Shown piece by piece: positions 53,194 through 59,714 of a DNA stretch of 64,000 nucleotides. Under the pieces are notes generated by a model. The model saw only the letters and a list, made by a program, of their open reading frames with translations, made no database searches and was not told the origin of the DNA. Position numbers and translations under genes: made by a program. This DNA is from LVI-A0039 sp033105485 (GTDB taxonomy: Bacteria; Bacillota_I; Bacilli_A; UBA3375). The stretch is taken from NCBI GenBank assembly GCA_033105485.1, contig CP136956.1, positions 1,860,001 to 1,924,000 of the forward strand. Direction: 5' to 3'. Positions within the stretch are counted from its first letter, which is position 1. The number at the start of each line of letters is the position of its first letter.

Positions 53194-54102
53194 ATGGATA
53201 CAAATATTATTAGAAAATACAATACAAGCAATACGATTATATTAGGGATTATTATCATTGTTACAATTGGACTATATCTAGTAACAAACCAACTTCATAT
53301 AATAATTTTAATTATTATGAGTTGTATAGGGTTAGTAGTTGCAAGTAACAATAAGCAAAAATTAAAAGATCATTTAATTAAAGAAAAACGTAAGTTTTTA
53401 TTAAACCATAAATTAGAAGTAAAAGAAGATGAAACTCCATTTGTAAGTAGTGAATATTTACAATCAGTTTTACCTAAGCCAGTCCGAATGACTAATATAA
53501 AATTTAATCATTCTGCAATAGCAACTGGATATACAGAAAATGGAAAGCACTATCAAATCGACTATTTAGAATATAACGGCTATGTTGAAGGAAGTAAGTC
53601 AAAAGAAAAAAAATTTGATTTAACTGGATATATAATAACATTAGATTTTGATCAATATCAGTTTTGCAATCGAGAATTACTTTATCTAAACTTACATAGT
53701 GATATATCTAAATATAAGTTTCAGCAAAAACATAAACTAGTTATGCGTGCTCCTAAAGATGCAAAGGTAATGAAGTCTAGTATGTATATTCATAATAGAC
53801 TAATGGCATATAATGGATTTCACGATAAATATATGAAAAATGTTATTCAAGTAATAGATTTCAACCCAAATCTATTTAAAAAGCCATTTTGTAGAGCTGC
53901 AATTTTTGATAAGTCAAAACTATACTTTTTTGTTGACGATGATTTAGCCGTAGACTTAAAGCTGGAGTTTCATTATACACAAGCAGATATTGATAAAATG
54001 GTAACATCAACTCAAAACCAATTAAATACGTTTAAATCTTATATAGAGCATTTAGCAACAGTTGATCAAGGAGAAATAAGAACCACAAAAATTCAAGAAT
54101 AA
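53194..54102 (+). CDS. Membrane protein, DUF3137-like
   Basis: 302 residues. Two N-terminal membrane helices (TIILGIIIIVTIGLYLV and HIIILIIMSCIGLVV) precede a large soluble domain with FNHSAIATGYTENGKHYQIDYLEYNGYV and a late FVDDDLAV. The organisation (two helices then an A-T-G-Y/D-Y repeat followed by FxxDxxxY) resembles DUF3137 proteins, but I cannot be sure. DUF3137 genes often pair with LemA, which is far away here. Extended -10-like TTATATAATATA precedes. Confidence 0.5.
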   Translation: MDTNIIRKYNTSNTIILGIIIIVTIGLYLVTNQLHIIILIIMSCIGLVVASNNKQKLKDHLIKEKRKFLLNHKLEVKEDETPFVSSEYLQSVLPKPVRMTNIKFNHSAIATGYTENGKHYQIDYLEYNGYVEGSKSKEKKFDLTGYIITLDFDQYQFCNRELLYLNLHSDISKYKFQQKHKLVMRAPKDAKVMKSSMYIHNRLMAYNGFHDKYMKNVIQVIDFNPNLFKKPFCRAAIFDKSKLYFFVDDDLAVDLKLEFHYTQADIDKMVTSTQNQLNTFKSYIEHLATVDQGEIRTTKIQE

Positions 54103-54117
54103 ATTGTTAGGGCTACT

Positions 54118-54552
54118 ATGAGTAATTTTATAGATTTACATTTACATAGTCAGTTTTCATCAGATTCAAGCAAATCAATAGAAAGTTATTTAATTAATAA
54201 TCCAAATCATAGTTTTATAACTACAGAGCATTTAGATTTCTGGTAAGAGTCTACTCATCAAGATGTAGTGCTAGATTATAAACAATTAAAACAGCAATTA
54301 GAGATATATTCGAAGCAGTTCATTATAACTTGTTACAGTGGTATCGAAGTTGGGTATCACAAGACAGTCGAAGCGTAAACACTAAAGTATCTACAAAATA
54401 GGCAATTTGATATTATAATTCTTAGCTTACATCAGGATGGATATCAAGATTATTTATATTCAAATGAAGAGTATGTTGTTGATATAGAAGGTTATTTCGA
54501 TAATATTATTCGAGGATTGAATGTAGTTTCGAATACCATCGATACACTTTAA
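54118..54552 (+). pseudogene. Decayed PHP-domain (HisK-type) phosphatase
   Basis: Starts normally as a PHP hydrolase: NFIDLHLHSQFSSDSSKSI and ITTEHLDFW, the metal-binding His-x-His and TEHLD motifs of histidinol-phosphatase-like PHP proteins. An in-frame TAA follows at 54244-54246 and another at 54376-54378, yet the frame continues to look like the family (TCYSGIEVGYH, FDIIILSLHQDG) until a third stop at 54550-54552. About half the expected ~260 residues is then missing. The stops are substitutions in one continuous frame, unlike the indel breaks elsewhere, so this is most likely a true pseudogene. Confidence 0.85.
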
Positions 54553-54631
54553 GGATGCAATTTAGTTTATAAATGATTTAGGAAGTTTTCAGTTAATTAA
54601 TGAAAATTATTAGAATGTTTAAGGAGTTATT

Positions 54632-55132
54632 ATGATTTTAAAAGTAAAAAAGTATGCGAAAGTAAGTATAGAAATAGATGGTCAAATGGTAGATATAGAT
54701 AAACAAATAGAGATTGATTATAACCAATTGGGTGATATTTTAACTTTTGGTAAAAGTACAGAGCGAAGAACTGGTGGTTATACATTTTCAGCCACTACAC
54801 GTACAGTAGCAAAACCAGAACAAGATGGCACATACATAATAGAATGGAATTGTGGTCTAAATGATCGTATCTCAGAGTTATCCACACCAATATTTATATT
54901 GTTTTTTGCAAGTAGTATAATATTATTAGTGATTGGATTATTAGGCGCTCAATTTATTGACTACAATCGTACACTTGAAGATGTGTATACCGTAATTTTT
55001 GCAACAAGCGTAGGAATCATGGTTATAAATAGTATAATATATACTATATTCGTGAAGGGTTATAGTTTCTTTTACCCTGAGAGATATGATGAGAAGATAG
55101 AGAATTCGCCAATATATTTTACTAAATTATAA
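54632..55132 (+). CDS. Membrane protein of unknown function
   Basis: 166 residues, unrecognised. The first ~85 residues are a cytosolic or extracellular beta-rich domain (VKKYAKVSIEIDGQMVDID, RRTGGYTFSATTRTV) and two membrane helices follow (TPIFILFFASSIILLVIGLLG and VIFATSVGIMVINSIIY-type). AAGGAG precedes the ATG. The last gene before the convergent block on the minus strand. Confidence 0.55.
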   Translation: MILKVKKYAKVSIEIDGQMVDIDKQIEIDYNQLGDILTFGKSTERRTGGYTFSATTRTVAKPEQDGTYIIEWNCGLNDRISELSTPIFILFFASSIILLVIGLLGAQFIDYNRTLEDVYTVIFATSVGIMVINSIIYTIFVKGYSFFYPERYDEKIENSPIYFTKL

Positions 55133-55174
55133 TGATAGATTGAATTTGTTAAGAGTTAAAATATTATCGATTAT

Positions 55175-55220
55175 AAAAAAGAAATTTGATTTCCAGTTAC
55201 GGATTTCAAATTTCTTTTTC
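55175..55220. terminator. Bidirectional terminator
   Basis: AAAAAGAAATTTGA pairs with TCAAATTTCTTTTT (arms at ~55176-55189 and 55206-55219) around a 16-nt spacer; A- and T-runs at opposite ends serve both convergent genes. Confidence 0.85.
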
Positions 55221-55227
55221 TATATAT

Positions 55228-56064
55228 TTAGTTTGAAACATTTGTTACAATACCACCTGTTGTACTAGAAGCAGATGTAATGTAGTAAAATGCTTGATCA
55301 TCAGTTTTATTAATTAATTTCTTAATACGCATTACATCAGAGTATCTAACAACACATAATAAAACTTGTTTCTGATCATAATTATATCCACCTTTGGCAT
55401 CAATAATTGTTACACCACGACCGATTTCCTCTACAATACGCTTTTCCATAAGTGACTGGTTAGTAGTAATAATATGGAATACTGAAGCTTGTCTTGCACC
55501 TCGTCCTAAGAAGTTAGACATTAATGTACATACAGCAATGAAAACTAGAGCGTATAGTGTACTTTCTAATCCAAAGAAGAAGAAACCTAATCCAACAACG
55601 AAGATATCACACATTGAAACACAAGTTCCATATGGAATGTCTGTATACTTATGGATGATTTGTCCCAGTACAGTTGTACCACCAGTTGAACTACCAGATA
55701 GTGAAAGTAAGTGAATACCAACACCTGTAATTGCTCCACCAAATACTGTACTTAAAAAGATATCATCACTAACTGGAGCAACAGGCACTAATGCAACGAT
55801 TAGTGGAAATAGTATATTTGCACCAAGAACAGAACTTAGTGCATACTTAGGGGAAACAAAGAAGTAGGCAAGAACAAGAATAAATAAGTTGGCTACAAAA
55901 ATAAAGATGGCAGCTGATGAATTGAATGCATATTCATAAATTGCTCCTAGACCACTGATTCCACCTGAAATAATATTGTATGGAATCATAACATTATTTA
56001 GTGCAACTGAAAATAGGTATACGGCTACAACTAAGTAAAATAATTTTAAAATACGTTTAAACAT
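55228..56064 (-). CDS. YitT family membrane protein (DUF161 + DUF2179)
   Basis: 278 residues: five or six membrane helices in the first ~200 residues with the YitT pattern NNVMIPYNIISGGISGLG, LSLSGSSTGGTTVLGQIIHKY and IPYGTC. The C-terminal ~75-residue DUF2179 domain (RGVTIIDAKGGYNYDQKQVLLCVV, in pieces) resembles PII-type sensors. Function is unknown; proposed small-molecule transport. It heads a minus-strand block of four membrane or RT genes. GGAGG upstream. Confidence 0.88.
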   Translation of the reverse strand: MFKRILKLFYLVVAVYLFSVALNNVMIPYNIISGGISGLGAIYEYAFNSSAAIFIFVANLFILVLAYFFVSPKYALSSVLGANILFPLIVALVPVAPVSDDIFLSTVFGGAITGVGIHLLSLSGSSTGGTTVLGQIIHKYTDIPYGTCVSMCDIFVVGLGFFFFGLESTLYALVFIAVCTLMSNFLGRGARQASVFHIITTNQSLMEKRIVEEIGRGVTIIDAKGGYNYDQKQVLLCVVRYSDVMRIKKLINKTDDQAFYYITSASSTTGGIVTNVSN

Positions 56065-56094
56065 AAATCCTCCGAAAATTAATGAGTTTTAAAA

Positions 56095-56116
56095 AAACTA
56101 GACGCAAGTCTAGTTT
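56095..56116 (-). terminator. Rho-independent terminator of the mntP-like gene
   Basis: AAACTAGAC, loop GCAA (plus strand), GTCTAGTTT; read on the minus strand it is followed by TTTTTTT. It includes the stop codon of the upstream minus-strand gene. Confidence 0.85.
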
Positions 56117-56651
56117 AGAATGAGGTAACCGCTAATGCAGCTAATAAGATTGCTCCAATTAATAACGAGTAGTGCTCAATAATATTTACTTTTTTCAAGT
56201 TACGTGCAACTTCAATACCAATAAAAGCAGCAATTGATGTAGCGATGAAAATAGATATAAATAAAGTGATGTTTGTAGTATCAGCATTTAAAGGTGTAAC
56301 TCCAACGATTAAAGCATCGATGCTTGTTAAAATCGCAATTTTCCAAATGTCATTTAAATTGATATTTTCTTCCATTTCCCCTTCACCGAAAAATTCCAAT
56401 AACATTTTAACGGCTAAGAAAGCAAAAACTATACTACTGATATGTAAGTTCATATTCATAAGTGAACTATTTATAATTAAAGTGGAAAATATACGTCCAA
56501 TTGAAAATAAACCGGCTTGTACTATTCCAAAAATTGCACAGTACTTAAATGGATTAAAATCTATTTTCCCCTTAACACTTAACCCAATACTGATTGCCAA
56601 TACAAATGTATCAACGCTTAAAGCTAAAGCTAATAAAATTGCATATGTCAT
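56115..56651 (-). CDS. MntP-like manganese efflux pump
   Basis: 178 residues with six short helices. LALALSVDTFVLAISIGL at the N-terminus and ILTSIDALIVGVT in the middle form the twin acidic (S-x-D-x-F/L-x-x-x-I/V) motifs of the MntP/YtaF LysE-type superfamily. Members export Mn2+. YtaF (sporulation) is a close alternative. No yybP-ykoY riboswitch is apparent upstream, where only ~20 bp separate it from the neighbouring terminator. Confidence 0.78.
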   Translation of the reverse strand: MTYAILLALALSVDTFVLAISIGLSVKGKIDFNPFKYCAIFGIVQAGLFSIGRIFSTLIINSSLMNMNLHISSIVFAFLAVKMLLEFFGEGEMEENINLNDIWKIAILTSIDALIVGVTPLNADTTNITLFISIFIATSIAAFIGIEVARNLKKVNIIEHYSLLIGAILLAALAVTSF

Positions 56652-56660
56652 GATTATTCC

Positions 56661-56687
56661 TTAAAAAAAGGCAGATATTATCTGCCT
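56661..56687 (-). terminator. Rho-independent terminator of the DUF2238-like gene
   Basis: Plus-strand AGGCAGATA (56669-56677) pairs with TATCTGCCT (56679-56687); the minus-strand continuation is CTTTTTTTAAGG. The stop of the minus gene at 56686 overlaps the stem. Confidence 0.85.
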
Positions 56688-57522
56688 ACTTGTTTTCTTG
56701 TGATAGCTCTTCAATGATTCGAACTAAGTCTTCTTTTGGTAACTCTGAAAGTTTTTCGAACTCAATGTGATTATCGTACACATTATTTTTTCTGTTCCAT
56801 GCAAAGACATAGTAATTAATAGTTGCAGAAATTACTGCACCACATGTTGCTAGGAATTGATCAAATAAAGTATCCTGAAGTGCTTTATCCATAAATCGAC
56901 CAGAAGGTAAAATATGAGATTGGACTTCAGACATTGTTAAGTTAGAACCCCACATGAATCCGTCTTGCATATTTCCTCCAAAGAAGAAGTCAAAACTATA
57001 TTCAAAGAATTCCCAAAAAACAGCGATTGAAATACTAGCTGCACTTGCAAGTACAATCGTAAAGACAGCATCTTGCCAAATATTTTTTCTTACATAAAAC
57101 TTAGTTTGATAGTAATCTACGATGATGATTACAACAAAACCAATTAAGACCCCAGAAGAGAAGTGTAAGACATTATCCCACCATGGGAACAATTCATAAA
57201 AATTGTACACTTCACCTAATACGTATGCTAAGAATCCAAACATCATAGCTCCGTAATAATAAATTGTTGGAATATAACTAAATCGAGCTGAATAAATATG
57301 TTTAGTTATTACATATATTGAAAGTAATACTAAAGTTAGTATGAAGTTCAATAAATTTTTAGTAAATAATTCATCAGATAATACAATAGAAAAAATTGAA
57401 GCAGCAATTGTGATCATAAATCCAACTTCAATTATTCTCTTTAATAACTTACTGTATTTTGTATCTTGATTTAGACGGTGTCCAAAAATCATTTCGGGGA
57501 TTTTTTTATTATTTTTATCCAT
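56686..57522 (-). CDS. Integral membrane protein, DUF2238-like (YjdF-like); candidate RT-associated gene
   Basis: 278 residues with about six membrane helices (e.g. EVGFMITIAASIFSIVL, FILTLVLLSIYVITK, WWDNVLHFSSGVLIGFVVI). The WWDN-x-LHFSSG and AVFWEFFEY segments fit the D-x-x-x-HF-x-x-G and WE-x-x-E pattern of DUF2238/YjdF-type proteins. The C-terminal ~25 residues are soluble and charged. AGGAG precedes the ATG at 57522. Its mRNA would begin just after the reverse transcriptase gene and carry the structured region 57523-57741 as a 5' leader, making it a candidate partner of that RT. No function is known to me. Confidence 0.6.
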   Translation of the reverse strand: MDKNNKKIPEMIFGHRLNQDTKYSKLLKRIIEVGFMITIAASIFSIVLSDELFTKNLLNFILTLVLLSIYVITKHIYSARFSYIPTIYYYGAMMFGFLAYVLGEVYNFYELFPWWDNVLHFSSGVLIGFVVIIIVDYYQTKFYVRKNIWQDAVFTIVLASAASISIAVFWEFFEYSFDFFFGGNMQDGFMWGSNLTMSEVQSHILPSGRFMDKALQDTLFDQFLATCGAVISATINYYVFAWNRKNNVYDNHIEFEKLSELPKEDLVRIIEELSQENK

Positions 57523-57532
57523 AAATCTCCTA

Positions 57533-57741
57533 ATGCATTACAATAGTTAGATTGAAAAAATGATATTATGGACTGCATATTAATAAATTTCAAGAATAAA
57601 AAGAATGAAATTTATTAATATAAAAGTAGTCCATCATTTTGGCAATCGTATGTGTTAATTTTCTTCTGAAAAATCACACAAATAAAACTTACGTTCTACC
57701 TCGGATAAGTTCGACAAGGATTTACTAATGCATATTTTTAT
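57533..57741 (-). ncRNA. Predicted retron-like msr-msd RNA (or structured 5' leader)
   Basis: Read on the minus strand. The predicted start is near 57741. ATGCATTA (57733-57726) is complementary to TAATGCAT (57540-57533) at the far end, an 8-bp a1/a2-like pair. A G follows a1 directly, giving TTAG as in the branch site of many retrons. A hairpin AACTTA/TAAGTT (57711-57706 with 57691-57686) comes next. A second pairs 57680-57676 with 57655-57651, plus inner pairs closing an AGAA loop. Then comes a long hairpin 57640-57557: outer ~8 bp, five-base bulge, 5 bp, interior loop, and a perfect 16-bp stem around a 13-nt loop. No protein frame or T-run terminator explains it. Confidence 0.5.
57577..57621. 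repeat. Long inverted repeat (core of the long hairpin)
   Basis: ATATTAATAAATTTCA (57577-57592) and its exact complement TGAAATTTATTAATAT (57606-57621), separated by 13 A-rich bases. It is flanked by secondary complementary blocks GGACT (57570-57574) / AGTCC (57628-57632) and AAAATGAT (57557-57564) / ATCATTTT (57633-57640). Confidence 0.95.
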
Positions 57742-57747
57742 AGATTT

Positions 57748-57756
57748 ATTATAGCA
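57748..57756 (-). promoter_or_regulatory. Extended -10 promoter for the RT-downstream RNA
   Basis: On the minus strand TGCTATAAT, beginning 3 bp after the RT stop codon (57760-57762). Initiation about 7 bp further on would fall at ~57741, just before the a1-like segment. It matches the extended -10 elements used throughout the window. Confidence 0.6.
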
Positions 57757-57759
57757 CAA

Positions 57760-58521
57760 TTATTGCTCATTGTACTTGATATATGAGTCCATAGCGTGCT
57801 TTCTTGTAGGGTCAAATTCAAATTGTGCATGACGTTTAAATTTACGACCAACTGTAATATAGTTTATATCTTGTCCATAAACTATATTTAGACCTAAAAT
57901 TTTAATGTGCTGTCCTTTGTTTAGTAACTGCGTACTCTTAGTTTTAGAACTATTAAGCTCTAAGTTAACAGCTGTTAGTAATGCACTAATAATATAAGTT
58001 ATTGCTTGGATATCAAGTTCGACCTTACTTGAAATTGTTAAATCATCACTGTACCTTGTATAAACGATAGAGTCATCAATTTTCTTTAATCTTAATACTA
58101 ACTGACTATCAAATTCAGTTAAATAAATATTAGATAAATAAGGTGATGGAATTAATCCAAGTGCAAGACCCACTTGTTTATTGTTTGCACATTCTGCAAT
58201 CAATTGCTTGTTAAATTCTAAATCTGTTGATTTCAATTTACTTAATAAAATCTGATGATCAATAGACCCGAAGAAGTTTGATAAATCAAATTGATAAAAG
58301 TAGCTATTGTAGATATGCTTATTAACTAATTTTTTAATTGATTGCTCTTTTAAATATGCAAAAGAATATTCAGTATCAATTTTGTAATGTTGTTCTAATT
58401 CGTGTAACGCAGTAATATGCTTAGAGCGTAAGTGCTCACCATTTGAATTAGAGCGGTATGTCGTAATTAATCTTTTTTTATTCCCAGTTACGATCGGGAA
58501 TGTTGTTAAATATTTTTTCAT
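57760..58521 (-). CDS. Compact retron-like reverse transcriptase
   Basis: 253 residues. RT motifs are in order: an early basic segment (VTGNKKRLITTY), the SFAYLKEQSIKKLVNKHI helix, motif A YQFDLSNFFGSID (catalytic Asp79), motif B GLIPSPYLSN (~122-131) in place of the usual P-Q-G-x-x-x-S-P, motif C YSDD (157-160), and motif D/E (NLELNSSKTK, IKILGLNIV). Only ~40 residues follow motif E, so the thumb is short. There is no maturase, primase or fused effector domain. Motif C YSDDLTIS and the motif E region are most like retron or Abi/UG-type bacterial RTs; group II intron RTs are much larger. GGAGA upstream of the ATG, with a TATAAT before it. Confidence 0.85.
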   Translation of the reverse strand: MKKYLTTFPIVTGNKKRLITTYRSNSNGEHLRSKHITALHELEQHYKIDTEYSFAYLKEQSIKKLVNKHIYNSYFYQFDLSNFFGSIDHQILLSKLKSTDLEFNKQLIAECANNKQVGLALGLIPSPYLSNIYLTEFDSQLVLRLKKIDDSIVYTRYSDDLTISSKVELDIQAITYIISALLTAVNLELNSSKTKSTQLLNKGQHIKILGLNIVYGQDINYITVGRKFKRHAQFEFDPTRKHAMDSYIKYNEQ

Positions 58522-58612
58522 AGTTCATCTCCAACGTTTATTATAACTCAAATTTTTTAAATGAGTAGTGCAAAATGTTGCAATTTAAATTTGTTAAAAA
58601 TCAAGTGCCACT

Positions 58613-58621
58613 TGGTATAAT
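58613..58621 (+). promoter_or_regulatory. Extended -10 promoter of the cca-aro operon
   Basis: TGGTATAAT with a possible TTGTTA -35 at 58591-58596 (19-bp spacer). It lies within the short divergent gap between the RT and cca genes. Confidence 0.6.
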
Positions 58622-58646
58622 AGAAATAATGGAAATTGGAGTCGAG

Positions 58647-59714
58647 ATGGAACTTAATTGTGAACTTACAAAGCAAGTAGTTGATGCACTACAAGCAAAT
58701 AATATTGACTGTTATATCGTTGGTGGATATGTTCGTGACCACCTTTTGGGAATAAAATCAAAAGACATCGATATTGAATTACATAATACAACAATTGAAG
58801 AGGCATATGATGTTATTGCTCAAGTGACAGATGCAAAAGTATTCGGAAGTTTTGGTGTAATATCTTTAACCGAGGCTAATACTGAATTTGCAATTGCTAG
58901 AACAGAACAAAAAACGGGAAGTACTCATACAGATTTTGAAGTTGAGTTTATTACTGATGGTAATTTAAAATTAGCAGCAAGTCGCCGCGACTTTACAATT
59001 AATAGTATTATGTATGACTTACAAGCAAATAAATTAATTGATAATTATAACGGAATCATTGACTTAGAAAATAAAGTTTTACGACATGTTAGCCCGGCTT
59101 TTACAGAAGATCCATTACGTATCTTACGAGGTATTAAATTTATGGCTCGCTATAATTTGAAGATGGATGTTGAAACTTATGAACTTTGCACATCAATAAT
59201 AAATGAACTCCGATTTTTACCAACAATTAGGGTCCAAAATGAAATTGAAGCAATATTTAGTAGTCAATATTTCAAACAAGTTAGTTGGCTATTAAGTGAA
59301 TATTTCAGTTCATTATTTAAAGACACACTAAATCAAGAGAATGATTTTAATTCTAATAGTGACTACAATCGTTTAATGTTCTTCAAACAATTTAATAATT
59401 ATGAACAAGTTATCAACTTTTGTTATGAACAAAAAACATTTAAAAAAGACTTAAAATTAGCACTAGATAATTATGACAGATATAAAAATTACGAAAAACT
59501 TAGTGGAAACGAAAAATATGAACTATTAGCAAGTAGTAAGCATTGTCTGAAATACATAAGTCATATTAATCCAAGTGTTCTAAATTATTATGATAAATAT
59601 TTATTATTAACAGCGAAATACAATGGACAATATTTCATGGATCTTGGAATCCAAGGAAAAGCAATTAAAGAAGCAATGAAAACAAAGATTGGAGATGAGT
59701 TACATGAGTTATAA
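58647..59714 (+). CDS. cca: tRNA nucleotidyltransferase (CCA-adding enzyme)
   Basis: About 355 residues of the class II poly(A) polymerase/CCA family: VGGYVRDHLLG, KDIDIE (catalytic Asp-x-Asp), ASRRDFTINSIMYD, and EDPLRILRGIKFMARY. The C-terminal half is divergent and rich in Asn/Lys/Tyr. It adds or repairs the 3' CCA of tRNAs. Earlier in-frame ATGs at 58575 and 58629 precede or coincide with the expected transcription start; 58647 has GGAG at the right distance. Its end overlaps aroB by 11 bp, an unusual linkage of a tRNA gene to the shikimate operon. Confidence 0.88.
   Translation: MELNCELTKQVVDALQANNIDCYIVGGYVRDHLLGIKSKDIDIELHNTTIEEAYDVIAQVTDAKVFGSFGVISLTEANTEFAIARTEQKTGSTHTDFEVEFITDGNLKLAASRRDFTINSIMYDLQANKLIDNYNGIIDLENKVLRHVSPAFTEDPLRILRGIKFMARYNLKMDVETYELCTSIINELRFLPTIRVQNEIEAIFSSQYFKQVSWLLSEYFSSLFKDTLNQENDFNSNSDYNRLMFFKQFNNYEQVINFCYEQKTFKKDLKLALDNYDRYKNYEKLSGNEKYELLASSKHCLKYISHINPSVLNYYDKYLLLTAKYNGQYFMDLGIQGKAIKEAMKTKIGDELHEL

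Noticed and set aside
54118..54552. TAA read as an amino acid (alternative code)
   Set aside because: TAA ends dozens of intact genes here; only this decayed gene has it internally.
57577..57621. MITE or insertion-sequence end
   Set aside because: No transposase, no target-site duplication and no second copy in the window; cannot be fully excluded without the genome.
57557..57640. Long hairpin as an ordinary Rho-independent terminator for the RT gene
   Set aside because: It lies 120 bp after the stop, has an AT-rich core and no adjacent T-run, and a promoter precedes it on the same strand.
57760..58521. Group II intron maturase
   Set aside because: Too short, no maturase or HNH domain, and no intron domain V or VI hairpin nearby.
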